From contig CM040447.1 in assembly GCA_022749755.1 (NCBI GenBank), positions 14,917,087-14,981,086 of the forward strand: a DNA stretch of 64,000 nucleotides. The letters are read 5' to 3'. The stretch comes from Azadirachta indica. Its lineage: Eukaryota > Streptophyta > Magnoliopsida > Sapindales > Meliaceae. The first letter of the stretch is position 1. Each line of letters opens with the position of its first letter. Shown here piece after piece: positions 25,472 to 38,057 of the stretch. A program made the translations under genes and the position numbers. A model generated the notes under the pieces. It saw only the letters and a program-made list of their open reading frames with translations. It was not told the origin of the DNA and ran no database searches.

Positions 25472-26190
25472 GGTAGTGTTATGCAATTTAATGGCGTTTT
25501 TAGCTCTGCAGAAGAATTAATTTGATTCCGTGGTTGAATATATCATTAAACTTTGTATTTAAGGCTGCTTCCTGATTTTACTATTGATTTTGTTTGTCTT
25601 GCTGTGCAAAGCCCGTTAATGTGATAGATGCTTGTTTCAGGCATGATATAATCCGTTATAGCTTAGAAGATTTAGGAATTTTTACGTTCTTTTCAAAAGA
25701 AAAAAAAATTATCCTTATTGACTTGATGAGTCAATGTTTTCTATGGATATTGATGACAAGTTTAGACTTATGCTTACTTGCTTAGTCGGATACCCTAGTA
25801 TGAACGGAGTTTTAGACGTCAGTTTGGTGACTTATGGAAGCCACTTTTCTGTGGTAGCATTTCAAATATCATATCAAAGGGGACATGATATTAAAGAATC
25901 AATGCGACTTTGTTGTGCAGGGAAGAGGCGATTCTTGTGCTTAGGGTGCAAAGATCTCATTAATAGCAGTTTCTTGATTTTAGTTCCTGCAGAGAAATTA
26001 TCACTTATAGTTGATGATTAAAAGATAATTGCATAGGAGGAGAAAAAGGGAGATAACAAAAAGGAATACTTTGTCCAGTATGTCTGTTGCTCTTTTAAGT
26101 GGATTTGATTTCGTTACACCCAATGATTGAATCTAATACTGAAGAACTAAGGCACATACCTTGAAGTTCCAGTTTGATTGCACCTTGGAT
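25472..26190. other. 3' flank of L7/L12 and spacer
   Basis: Probable 3' UTR, then spacer. Two overlapping plus-strand frames in 25594-26021 show no family features and are treated as chance. Confidence 0.5.
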
Positions 26191-26200
26191 TTTCTATGTT

Positions 26201-26320
26201 GGGGTATTATCGCATACTGGAGTTAGAAAGTATCCCTTAGATAGGTATTAGCCAAATAATGGTCTTTTTATTTAAGTGATACTAATTAATACCTCAAGAG
26301 AGGTAAGTGATAATACCCCC
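26201..26320. mobile_element. 120-bp MULE-type MITE
   Basis: Flanked by TTTCTATGTT at 26191-26200 and 26321-26330 (9 or 10 bp counted as target duplication). The ends are inverted: GGGGTATTATC on the left, GATAATACCCCC on the right. Just inside the right end is GAGGTAAGTG, the complement of the CACTTACCTC motif found in larger elements at 36054-37080 and 44097-45847. This is a minimal end-to-end derivative with almost nothing between the termini. Confidence 0.88.
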
Positions 26321-26330
26321 TTTCTATGTT

Positions 26331-28560
26331 GGAGAGAGAATCTAATGAGGGGTGTTGCAGCTGGTAGTGTAGTTACAAGTCAGCCGGTTTACTTCAATTA
26401 TAGTGGCAAAAAAGCAAACTTTTGTTCTTAAAATCAATAACTGCAGCTTTTGATGATGACCAGCAGTAGTCAGTTTCATTTATCAGAGGAAAGATGGAAG
26501 GTTATATGGATCCTTACTGGTTGGTGTCTTTGTGATAGTGTATACCTTTCAAAACCATATATTTATAATCTATAGTATTGTTTTATGTAAAAATAATTTT
26601 AAAAATAGAAATAAAGAGTGTGGAGTTAAAGGTGAATACACTCATAGTCCCATTCTTCTTGCAAAAAAAGAATTGGGCATGGTGGGGAATACTATAAGAA
26701 GAAAGAGGTTAATGGTATATGTAAGATGGATGCATTGACTTGTTATGCTCATTACAAGCTATGGCCAACAAGAAATATGGTGTGCAGGAAGTATTCAAAA
26801 TGAGAAAATTGGTGATATTATAGTTATGGAAGTACTAGAGGTCCATGTACTCTTTGGGTTTTGTGGTTGTGTCATATATATGTTTGGGGGGGTTAAATGC
26901 TACGATGCAGGAAGTATGTTATTTTTCACTGATATATAAAGGCAATGCCACATATATCTATAGTTTATTGTACTGTTATGCAGGCGAAATAGCATTATGC
27001 AATTTTTTTATCTAATACAATTTGCCCTTTTCATCAGCCCCACGTCACAGAGGAGAGAATAATGAAGAACTTGAACTCAAGGCTTTGGAGTTATGGCTTG
27101 TTAAGATGAAGAGTACATGATATTGATGCGTCATTCGGGTTTCGCCCGCAAGAGAGGGAGATGAATGTAGGTTTCTTCAAAGTGCAGAAATTTTTTTGAT
27201 AAAACTGATTAGTGTTTTTTCTGAGATGGAAGCAGCAGATCTGAGCTCCAATTGTGTTTTCATTTTCCTCGAAACTGGCCATGGTCAAAATTTTTGACGC
27301 TTTGCTTATGAACACCTGTTGTAGAATTAAATTTAATTACGAGCTCACTTTATAAAGAATCCAGTGAATTGATCCTTGCAGCTTTTGCATGTTCATGGTC
27401 CACTTCTATGAACTACTTTGCATCCTGGGCTTGGAGTCACATTGATATTAGATGAATATAGGCGCCCTCTCGCTCTCTTTTTTTTTTTTTTTTTTCCCTC
27501 TCCGGCGAAGTGAAAATTGCAAAGTCGTGTATAGAAGCAAACATGTTAACAGCATATTGTTCCCAAAAGAAAACCTAAAAACAGACAAAGGCTATTACTA
27601 GTTTGCTGCATATTAAGAAGGTTGAAGCGCACACTATAGATAGATCTTTCAGGAAATGACTGGGCAGTACTGCTACTCAAAAATGACAGTCACAAATTGC
27701 ATTTTTGTTTGACAAGATTGACCATTAAAATAATTTTCGATTGGAAATTCATTTGGGAGATTTCCCAAAATAACAAACCTCTCCAAATTGCTTTTTAATA
27801 TAATTAACAAGCAGGTAAAACTCGGTTTATTTTTAGGGTAAAATTAACCAGTTTGGGTTTTCAAAAAGTCAATTGAACTCATGTAGAGTATAATTAACCA
27901 AAATTGAAATCAATTATTTAGTTTGATTTTGGTTCTTTTTTTTAATCTTTTATTTCACTACAATAATTATAAATAAACATTAACATGTTTATATCATGAA
28001 ATTTTTAAAATTATTTGGGATTAAATTTGTTTTTTAATTTTAATGTTTATGTGGTGTCTATTTTCAGTTTGTGCGTAAAATTTCGAGATTAGATACAACA
28101 GTTTATTAAACTCTAGTATAATACTACTAGTTTGCATTTGTACTTAAAAAAAAAACACATAAATAGGCAAACAAATTGGTCTACATTCAATAATTAATTC
28201 GGAACATTATGCATGAAACTATACCAACTCATTACAAGCAAAGAGAACCAAAAACAAAAACTGACAGCGGAGTTTGGCTGGTGAGTGATGAGTGACGACC
28301 CGGTGGCTAAGAGTCAACGGTTTGGTGGTGGTGGTAGCGGCTGCAGACTATGACTGAGAGTGTGAAAGACGGCATAATGCCGGTGGGGAGAGTGAGCATG
28401 TGCGAGGGCGAGAATCGATGAAAGCCTGATGGTGAGCGAATTGGCTTGGACGACGGTGAATCGGTTACGTGTGTAGCGGCAGATTAGGTAGTGGTTGAAG
28501 TCTGATGTTATTCGTTTGTCTTTTTTCTTAAGCAAACGTTCGGATAGATTTTAGTTTGCT
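26331..28560. other. Intergenic DNA between the MITE and the FOLT1-like relic
   Basis: No gene recognised. It contains an 18-20 bp T-run near 27479 and, at 28260-28500, a G-rich block that could be the former promoter or first exon of the folate-carrier relic. The minus-strand frame in that block (28314-28535) lacks any recognised domain. Confidence 0.45.
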
Positions 28561-31500
28561 GTGGTTGAATTACTACTAGTCAACGAAGATCGAGTGTTCA
28601 ATCTCCCAACTTACAAGATCACAACTCATGCTATTTTAAACATTGCTCGCTTGGATGTTTGTTCTTTCTGTTTCTGCTACTCCTATAATTCTACTACCAA
28701 AGCTTTAGTTCCATTTTATCGAATGCAGCATCAATTTAAACTTCATGCTCTTGACCAAAGATGTTGGAAGTAGTATTTCCAAACCTCTAGATAATATGAA
28801 CGATAATGTCTCTAGATTCACTTCCGATGGTAACCTAGAGTGTTAAAATATTTTGAGACTAATGCATATTAAGTCTAGATGCACCTCGATTCAGAACTGC
28901 CTTTGTCAGGTAGGATTGGGTTTAAAACGAAAGATCTTGTTGTCCGGGCTGTTGTTGGATATTGTATGTATTTATATTTCGAAATACAATATCTCATAGT
29001 TGATTGACCATTATAATATATATCAATTCTTGTAACCAAATACGGCATTATTCATTTGACCAATTTTTGTTGGTTACAAACTTCATTGTAATGATCAATT
29101 CTTACAATAGCATAAACCTGTGACTTCAAGTGGCTTAATATCTTACACTATAAAAAGGGAAGCCACCAACTACTTTTGGTAGATTAGGGATGACCCCTCA
29201 TTCTTACTCTACTTTTATCACCACAGAATAAAATATTGTGTAGTTGTCTAGAGTTCTACATTTAGAAGTGCATCCTTATAGAATGTAGCTATTGAATTTG
29301 TGGATATTAGACTGCCAAAGAGCCTAATTTGCACCAAAACATTGCCAGGGTGGAATGTATTTTTATGCCAGTGCAATTTATTACTCCTTGGCTTATTGAT
29401 ACAAGTGCATTATATTTCTTTGTTGTCATTACATCAATCAACTTAAAAGTTTTCCAACAATCGGTGCATAAATTGACATTCAAGCTTTTGTTGATAGGAT
29501 ATACTTTCTTCTTTTGGAACAACTAGAATCAATCACCTCTTTTGTTGGTAATACCATTCTATGAATCAAACGCTTGGCTGGTATTTACAATGTATGTTCT
29601 TACCAGATATGCTTTTTTATGGTCTATGTGCTTGATAAAATGTTGTCAATAACCACAATGCTTTGTACTTCAGGGTTTGAGAGGGCTTTATGCTGGTTTT
29701 TCTCCCACAGTTGTTGGGTCAACTCATTTTTGGGGTTTTATATTTCATCTTGTAAGTGCTATATAAATGCAACTATCTTGAAATTGGTTGCTTTTATTTT
29801 CAATATTGTTACATAATTAACCATTCTTTTCTCTTTTATTTGTAGCTATGCCAGAGCCAGACAAAGGTATTCTGAGAATGGGGAGGAGAAGTTGAGCCCT
29901 GTTCATCATCTGGCTTTTGCTGCTTAAGCCTGAACTTTGGTGAGTAATTGAACTTCTATTGTTATCACTTGGAAGGGTAACTGAGGGGTTGATAAGTGGT
30001 AATATTAATAGAAAAAGGAAAAACAGATAGCTGACTACTCCGTGTAACATGAGTAGTAGTGTAAAGTGCAAACCGAGTGTAAGTGGCATGTTTTAAGGAT
30101 TTTTCTTTTCATCTTCCAATGAAGTATAGCTCTTTTCGAAGCATAGATATAGGTAGAAATTTGTTGGTTACCATAGCTCTCTTCTTAGTATGATGCTTGT
30201 CTTCCTGGGTCTTGAATTCGCTTTCACTTGAGATAAATTGGACCTCCTTTGGCATTTTTCTCCTGATTCCTGGGTGTGGAATAACTTGTATCCTACTAAT
30301 AAGTGCAACAATGTGGCATTGTCAGGTTTGATTGTGTACACTTTAGAAACCCCTTCATCAACTCGACTGTATTCTGGGCTTTACGGTCTATTGTGCATCT
30401 TACACTAATATCCTTAAAATATGCTCTTTGAGATATCCTTTTTTCCTGGTGAGTCATTTGCACTTCAACACCAAATATTATTAATCAAATCAAGTGATTA
30501 TATGCATCTCTTGAATTAATTTCACTGTTGTTTGTATGGAAACTTTTATAAAAGGAAGCCAGCACCAAACATGTGTGAAGACTCAGAACTTAAAATTCAG
30601 CATTGTTTATCAAGAATATTGGTTGAAAAATTTATTCCAGTTCTAAGCTTTAGTCTGTTAAGGAGCCCTTAACTAGAAAATTATGAATTTTCAATTCCAT
30701 TTTGATCTCAGAGTAGATTTTGTTTTATGTGCTGATAATCATTATCTTCATTTTTTCTTACTAATGGTACAATTTTTGTTTAATTCGTCATCAAATTTCA
30801 GATGCGTTTACAATGATATTAAAAGAGGAAGGGTGGAGATCACTTTATAAAGGGATTGGCTCTGGTCTTTTCCTGGTAAGTTACTGTCTTTTCTTCATTC
30901 ACTTGCTTCTACAGTTATTCTATTCTTTTTTATGCTTTCCCTTTCCATGTGTGAAGCTGGTATTGCATACTATATGCACAAGTTGCTGCATGGTTCTTTT
31001 TGTCTTTTATGCTCTTTCTATGTTTCACTCGATTCTTCACTGTCTCTTCTTCTTCTTCTTCTTTATTGTATTTTTATTTTTTTAGTGCTGTTGAGATGTG
31101 GAAGTTGCGCTGGGTAAATAAGTAGCCGAGGATATTACATCTCACCAAATTTGCTACTGGTGCATCCTTCTGGAAGTTGTCAGTGTTATGCATGATGCAA
31201 GCATGAGGGACGACTTATTTTTTCCTTGTGGCCATTATATTCGGTATTTTTATTTGCTATGGAGTCATATCACAATATTGGTCTATGGTCATCATATGGT
31301 CTCTGTCTCTAAAAATTGATTTTGCTATCTTATGCAAAAAAAAACTGTAGTTGGTACCTCACTCATTTATATGGCCAAATTCTTTTGATATTCATTTGTA
31401 ATGTATCAAGAATAACAGAGAGTAAATTGAGGGCAAGGATGTTGGTAGTCCATTCCTGAGTTCTCGTACTCCACTTAACTACATGGAAATCCAGTGTCAT

Positions 31501-31748
31501 GATTATGTGTTTCTGAATTCACTTGTGTGGGAAGCTGAAAATGCTAAATTACAGATATCCAAGTCAATGAACGTGTGAATACTATGATTTTTCTGTTCTA
31601 GATTTTCACAACTTACTGGTTTCTCCGTTGCTTCAGCAGGTTTCTCACGGAGCAATTCAGTTCACAGAATACGAGGAATCCATAAAGTTATTGTTGACTT
31701 CAAGTCGAAACAAAGGAAAAAATTCCTAGTGGTGCTGATAATTTATTG
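28561..31748 (+). pseudogene. FOLT1: Folate transporter (mitochondrial carrier family) relic, FOLT1-like
   Basis: Exon pieces lie in carrier order on one strand: about 28561-28656 (LPTYKITTHAILNIARLD), 29674-29751 (GLRGLYAGFSPTVVGST), 29846-29939 (YARARQRYS, EEKLSPVHHLA), 30326-30385 (TRLYSGLYG), 30802-30875 (DAFTMILKEEGWRSLYKGI, intact) and 31640-31748 (VSHGAIQFTEYEE). The intact family protein is a six-helix carrier moving folates into plastids. Damage: a TAA and a TGA where Glu and Gly are expected near 29925-29935; a TGA replacing Trp and a deletion at 30326; a one-base loss after YEE and another shift in the last exon. The first exon and the C-terminal repeat are absent. I infer a dead gene. 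Its place about 7 kb downstream of peroxidase 72 mirrors Arabidopsis gene order (from memory). Confidence 0.85.
28953..29300 (+). mobile_element. Possible solo LTR remnant in an intron of the FOLT1 relic
   Basis: Begins TGTTGGATATTG, a common start of Copia-type LTRs, and contains ACTATAAAAAGGG followed by a pyrimidine-rich stretch and AATAAAATA, in LTR promoter/polyA order. I could not fix the right end or a target duplication. Confidence 0.35.
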
Positions 31749-32385
31749 GTGAGTATTGAAAAATTGGGGGAACTAGACTTTGGGAGTATTGTTATGTTTC
31801 CATTTGAGTTGTTTATTTGCATATTTTGAATACAAAAAGACACACAAGTGAGCCAGTCTACATTTGTGCATAGTTGTAATGACTCACCATGCTGAAAACT
31901 ATTAAAGTTGATTGCTTTCTGTTTCATTCTTGACGCAGGCTTGCAGCTTTCTGTTATAGGAGCAGGAATGTAGGATGTTAACACTGATGTCCTTTTTAGG
32001 AGAACTAAGAGGAAATATAATAATTTTGAATCCTACTATTTAATGATCATTGATTATATGAATCCATATGCCTTATGTTCTAATCCTGTGGAAGTTGATT
32101 TCACTCTTCGCTTCCTTAACTTTGCTCGTCTTTTGCTCTAAGAAAGGAAAGGAAAAGAGTACGTAAGTTAAGTTGGACAGCCAGTGTGGTGGCTATCAGC
32201 GCTTATATATATTGGATTTCAGTATCATTGCTTGAAGAAGTTTAGTAAGTGAAAGAGGCAGAAATAAATTATTTCATAAGAAGTCAGCAGTGGGATCGCT
32301 AATAACATTTTCTTCCCCCTAATGTTTTGATTAGTCTCTTTAAATCCTCTGAAACTTTTAACTGCGATGTCATTATTTCATCATT

Positions 32386-32428
<43 letters not shown>

Positions 32429-33830
32429 ATATATATATATATATATATAATGATAAAATTTACATATATACAATATGTATTTATGTTAATTATATATATA
32501 GTTATAGGATATGACATGATAAAGTGGTGGGATCCGTCTGTATATCTCATAAAATATACTTCAAATAATTGAATTGTAATTTTTAAGCCATTTACATATG
32601 TAACACGTGAAGTGTGAAAATTTAGTAGTGTGAATCGTGTGTTCCTCAAATCAATATTTACAAAAGTGAAACTTTTATCATCTCTGTCTTTCTTTTATGT
32701 TTTTTTTTTTTTTAAAAAAGAAAATTAAGTCTCTGTTGTTAATTTTCTGACAGCGAGCAAACATAAAAATTAAGGCAAAACCCTATGAGACAAATTAAAA
32801 GATGTTCCATAATTATTGGCAATTAATTGAAAAAATTAAGGGTAGAAATTCGCTTAACAAAAATAATAAGTTCAATATATTAGTTTTTATTTAAATAAAT
32901 TATAAAATTTAAGAGATTTAAATGTAATTTTATTTTCGTAAAAAGTATTTTTAATATTAGAAGATTATGTTTAGTCGTATTTATTAAAATAATTTTTTTA
33001 AATTTAAAAATAATGAAAATGTACTTAACGTTATTTTTAAAAGGAAAAAAAATAAAATAAAATATGCCTTTTTTTGACTTTTTTTTTTTTGTTGGGAATA
33101 AAATTAAAAAAAAATATAAGCAGATGGTGCAATGTTGCACTCGGGACGTGGATTAAGTGTTCGTGTCGTGTGGATTGGAACGAGGACGGCAAATATACGC
33201 CCAGTTTCAGTCCTCCTCTGTCCTCCTACCTAAGAGCAGATATAGGCAGTACAATCACGCTCGTCCACGGTGGGAGACAGAGACAGAGACAGTGACGTTG
33301 GATAACCAGCACCATCTCTGGTAAACTCGCGCTGGGACCAGGACATTCATTTTCCTGTGTTACAATAACAATAATAATAATACTACTGCTAACAAGAATT
33401 GACCTTTTTTGGCAAGAAGAACGCTTAGAGATAGCTTGCAGTTGTACCCACTTGCGACGTAGCAACCACATAATAATTAATAATAAATATCTAAATCAAA
33501 TTAAGTAGAAAGTTTGAGGTCAGATCGTTTCTATTGCATTCCAAAGTTACCAATACGACTAAATATGTCGTATGCATGATGTAATAACATATAATTTATT
33601 TTGTTAACGCATGAAATGTTATTGCTTCTTGTGTCTCTCGAATGCTTAATTGATTGCTTGAAAGTTTAAATTAAGCAAATGGTGTATACATCAGAGAAAT
33701 ACCATGCAACATTCATTGCTGTTTAGTCTGGCTTTCAATCCATTTTCCTTTTAACATCGGAAACCATCTATATTCTTAATATATTCATTTAAACTAACAG
33801 ATGTTAAATGATGCAGGATTTGCCTATGAT
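31749..33830. other. Intergenic DNA with microsatellite and a GC-rich island
   Basis: 31940-31975 may hold a last trace of the carrier gene (CTTGCAGCTTTC). A compound (TC)n(TA)n microsatellite sits at about 32389-32449. From 33140 to 33440 the base composition becomes markedly more GC-rich, with a GAGACA repeat near 33280-33293, but no convincing coding frame. Confidence 0.5.
32389..32449 (+). repeat. Compound (TC)n(TA)n microsatellite
   Basis: About 18 TC units run into about 12 TA units without interruption. Likely length-variable. Confidence 0.95.
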
Positions 33831-34085
33831 GTGAACAAGAGAGTGCAAAAATGAGATATTTTATATTTCTATCTATCTATATATATATATATATATATAT
33901 ATAGGAGATCAAACATTCAAAATACAGCAATGGTAGATATGTTCTACAAAAATATAATATGAGATATTTATATATAAATCAATTAAATTGCTACTATGGA
34001 ACACGTGAAATCACCAATCAAATCTGACCCTTGCTGCAAATATGAGAATGAAGAAAAATTATTTGTCCAAAACCATATCTCTTGG
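33830..34085 (-). pseudogene. Small relic of the UBC16-like E2 gene (around exon 4)
   Basis: Matches in order the segment 51955-52200 of the intact E2 gene: TGATGTGAACAAGAGAG near 33830, GGTAGATAT near 33930, then the complement of exon 4 (a TTTTTCTTCATTCTCATATTTG-like block, interrupted). The coding frame is destroyed. It lies just downstream of epoxide hydrolase copy 1, the same relative place as the larger relic beside copy 2. Confidence 0.6.
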
Positions 34086-34424
34086 GTTGACTTGCAGACA
34101 CAATAAGTACGTGCTTCAATTTTGCAAGTTCTGCCCTTTTTCGTTTCAAATAAAGAGTGAGAAAAGATATTTACAGGTGACAAAGCACAAATACTAATCA
34201 ATCAACATAAGCAAACCAAGAAAGATCAATCTTGGCCAAAGTTTGCCGCACAATTTGTGGTATTCTGTGCGAAGCTCGATCTGCATTGCTGGCTTTGTTT
34301 TTCAGTTCTCTTAGTTCTATAATAAAAACAGAACAATGCTCATTCACAAGGCAATTGCAGTTCATTTTCAGTTATATTTTACATGAGAAAAGACAGAACT
34401 CTTATTCTTAACACACATAATCCT

Positions 34425-35850
34425 CTAATTTCCCGAAACCTTGCTGAGGAAGGAAAGGATTTCCTCCGAGACCTCTTGAGCTTTCTCTTGATGGATGAAA
34501 TGGTGACCATCTAGAATGACAACTTCAAGATTGGAAACCAATCTCTTAAAGACATCTCCTTTTACATATTCTCTTGTTCCATTGCATTCAAATCCTATAT
34601 CTTTGTCACCCACTATAAATTTTGTTGGAATGGTAACTTTTGATCCATTCCATGCTGCAAGAAGTTCCCAGTTCCTGTCATGGATCAATTCACCAAATAA
34701 CAGATGAACACCATTACAATTTGCAAATGTATGCAAAACAGCATCAGGTTTTCACGAAAATCAGGATTGACAACTCTGCTTGTACTGCTTCAAAATTTTA
34801 GTTATCATGTCAAAGTTCTCTACAGTATGTAACCTGGTGATACGGCATTTACTAAATTCAGAGAGAACTTTTTTCTTTTTTTAATTTTGTTTTCTGAAAT
34901 GAAAAAATAGCTAAGTATATTTGGCTTACAGGTCCATAGCGCGGTAATAGTTGAAACCGCCTGTGAAACCAGATTCTTGGAACTTGTCAGCGTAGACCTG
35001 GAGTTCCTCCTCAGTTATCCATGGCGGAAGAATTGCTGGTGTCTCCAAAAAATCAATGATCTCCATACCCAGAGGAGCTACGAGATTATCAGTCTTTGTT
35101 ATCAGCAAGAATTTCTTCATGACTGTCAAGTAATCATACCTCGCAAATGCCCTCTCTGCCCTTCCCGGTTCCTACACAACCCACAGTACATAATACAATT
35201 AACATTGAAAAATATATGTACATGCATCCCTATTCATGTTTGAAGACAGGCAAAGAGAGGTACCTGGAATTGACAAAGGTAAAGACCATCTCCAAAAACT
35301 TTTCTACAAGATTCAATAGTTTTATTGTTTGGATCTCGTTGATAAAATGGGACACAGAGGCTAACAAACCCCTTGACCCTATCAGGCCTGAAAGTGCTAA
35401 GACACCAACCGATAACAGCTCCCCAGTCGTGTCCCACCACGAAGGCCTTCTCATATCACATATTACATCACCAAATAGAAATCAGTCAAGAGCCATCGAT
35501 ATGTATACACATATGACATAAATATGAACATCTGGGTTTGAAAGAAAGGGAAAGAGGAGAATGACCTGTTGTTCACCAAAATGATCAAGAAGGCCAACAA
35601 CGTCACCAACAAGATGAAGAATAGAGTAAGAGCTGGAATTTAAAGGAGAGTCTGAATCGCCATAACCCCTTAAATCAGGAGCAACAACATGGTAGCCTTT
35701 ATCGGCTAAGAAAGTTATCTGGTGGCGCCATGAATACCAAAATTCTGGAAACCCATGTAGCAGAACAACCAGAGGACCAGTCCCTCGTTCCGCTACATGC
35801 ATCCATATCCCATTTGTTCTAATCCTTTGAAAATTGACATCACTCATCAT
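34425..35850 (-). CDS. Soluble epoxide hydrolase, copy 1
   Basis: Exons in transcript order: 35850-35566, 35446-35264, 35171-34930, 34674-34425; 319 residues, the usual plant size. An alpha/beta-hydrolase: oxyanion motif HGFPEF at 32-37, nucleophile Asp102 in VGHDWGA, lid tyrosines Tyr151 and Tyr231/232 (NYYRA), charge-relay Asp262 in VGDKD and catalytic His295 in DGHHFIHQE. It opens epoxides, such as those of fatty acids, to diols via an ester intermediate. No targeting peptide is seen, so it is probably cytosolic. An in-frame ATG lies 42 bp upstream, but the paralogue keeps only the MMSDVNF start, so I use 35850. All catalytic residues are intact. It is the near twin of the gene at 42101-43519. 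Confidence 0.94.
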
Positions 35851-36053
35851 GTTCCTAACTTTTTTTCTGTCTTGATAAAGCATGCCGGTCATAAATGGTG
35901 ATTTTGAATTTTATAATGTGTTGTTTACTTGGTGGAGAAGTTGGTGAGTTGAAAGTCAAAGAAAAATAACAACTTACAGAAATCAACACTCAGGGTCGAT
36001 TTCAAATCCTTGGTTTTTGTTCCGCCCAACTGGGAAACCAATCAACTCGAAAA
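35851..36053 (-). promoter_or_regulatory. Upstream region of epoxide hydrolase copy 1
   Basis: Shares with copy 2's upstream region a phrase around AGAAATCAAC followed by GGTC and an AAAGTCAAAG block, but in one copy only. Confidence 0.45.
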
Positions 36054-37080
36054 GAGATATTTTCAGATCCCTCCCCTAAGGTATTCAAAACTATCACTTT
36101 GTAATAACTTTTGAAGCAAAGCTCACTTACCTCCCCTATACTGTTAATTGACTAATTCCTAACTGTCTAATTACTTGAAATGCCCCATCACATTATCTTT
36201 ATGAATAAAATCAAATCTCCACATTGTAAAGTCCTAATCTTTCTCCTCTTTAAATTCATTTGAACTCATTTGATCAAATATTCTCTTACATTACACAAAA
36301 TTCTTAAATCTAATAAAACTAATAGATTATCTAATGGAGAAAATTTTCACGATATTTGGTAGTGAGCCAAATTATAAATCTTCCGCTAGGAATTGCAGAT
36401 AAATCGGCTATAGAAAGAAGGTTAAACAAGAAAATATAAGATTTTGTGGTTCTTACTCAAATGGGTTTGAATAAAAACCCCAAGTTATGGTAATAACAAT
36501 AGCAATGAAGGTGAAAATCTCGACAATGGATTGAGAAACCAAATGCGTATTTATAAAAACACCATCATCAGCTTATACTCTTGAAGATGTCAAGCAATTG
36601 ATTTGTTGTAGTAGTATCAATGGGTGTGATTGAAGATGAATGAGAGGTGATTGAGAAAGTTTTGATTTGGGGTGTTGAGCGAAATAAGAGGTTAGATGTT
36701 GAGAGTGATGAAGATGATGAGAGAAAATTGAATGGGTTTCCATTTGGGGTCTTGAGAGATTACTGGAAAAATAAAAACTCTATTAATAAATTATTGAAAA
36801 ATTGACGAGGGACATCTACAAATTAGAGATCGAAATTGCTATGTAATTGAGATTTTATTGAAAATTATTGAGAAGGGAGAAAAAGAGGAGGAATTAGAAG
36901 AATGAATGTGTTTAGGATTTAAGTGCCATGTTGTAAGGGAGTAAAGCTATTTTTAGTTTACCAAAATACCCTTTCATTGGGAGCCGACTACACTATAGAA
37001 GAGGTAAGTGAATTTTTCTTCAAAAGTTATTGTAAAGTGATAGTTTTAAATATCTTATAAGAGGTAGCTGAAAACATCTC
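36054..37080. mobile_element. Non-autonomous MULE-like element
   Basis: The ends form an inverted repeat of about 105 bp: GAGATATTTTCAG with CTGAAAACATCTC, then AAAACTATCACTTT and AATAACTTTTGAAG in both arms, then CACTTACCTCCCCT (left) with its partner AGAGGTAAGTG (right). The interior is non-coding. No convincing target duplication was found, so the insertion is probably old. Confidence 0.75.
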
Positions 37081-37136
37081 AAATAAAAAATAATCGAGTA
37101 ATTTTTTTAATTTAAATAAAAATAAAATAAGGATTA

Positions 37137-37950
37137 TTAAGAAATATCCCTTAAGAATAGGTCAAAGGTAATATATCCCTCTTATGTGTAAAAATAAAAA
37201 AAAATACTCCGCTAAACTTATTAATTTCTATACAAAATGAATATTGTATCATTAAATATTTAAAAAATATATAAATTGACCCATTTATTCTTATTTCTAA
37301 TGCATAATAACTAATATAATTTTTTTTAATTTTAAAATAGTATAATGAATTATATTTTTAATTTATTTCCTTTAATAATTACACCATTAATTTTTTTTAT
37401 AATTTTATCCTAAATTATTATTATCTTAAAGAATCTTATTCTTATTATGTTAATTAATTGTAGATAAATCATTAAAATATATTTTAAATAATATTAGTTT
37501 TAAAAAAATTATGTTTGATTCACATGAAAATTTTAATATTATAAGCTTACATAAATTGAAACAATTTTATTATTATTATATTTTAAATAATATTAATTTA
37601 AGAAAATTTGTATTTTATTCACATGAAAATTTAACTTTATTTGTAATTTATTTTAATATTTTATTTTTTAATAAATTAATATAATAAAAATTAACTTATC
37701 TAAAATAATAATATTGTGGGATAAAATTGTAAGAAAATTAAAATATAATTATTAACATGATTATTATTAATCCATTATATTATTTTAAAGTCATAAGGTT
37801 ATATTAGTTATTATTTATTAGTAATGAAGATAAAATAGTATATTTATATGCCTTTTAAATATTCAAAGACATAATAGTTATTTTATATAAAAATTGATAA
37901 TTTGAAGGGGTATTCCTCTTTTATCCGAACTTGAAGGGCTATTTCTTTAT
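37137..37950. mobile_element. AT-rich foldback element
   Basis: Two long inverted arms (about 37137-37450 and 37660-37950) share ordered blocks such as TAATAACTAATATAA and AATTTTATCC (left) with their complements on the right. It is very AT-rich and non-coding. Exact ends are uncertain. Confidence 0.6.
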
Positions 37951-38057
37951 CTTTAAATATTGAGGGGTTTTTACTTTTAGATGAAGTTTGAGGGGTATCT
38001 CTCTCTCTCTCTTTTTTTTTTTTTTAAATATGGACTATCTCTTAATATCTCAAAAAA

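Noticed and set aside
25594..26021. Two frames downstream of L7/L12
   Set aside because: Low-complexity, no domain, in the probable 3' UTR and spacer.
28314..28535. Minus-strand 73-codon frame before the FOLT1 relic
   Set aside because: No recognised domain, and it lies where the lost first exon or promoter of the relic would be expected.
35851..35892. Upstream in-frame ATG extending epoxide hydrolase copy 1 by 14 residues
   Set aside because: The paralogue lacks this extension, and family proteins start close to the conserved first strand.
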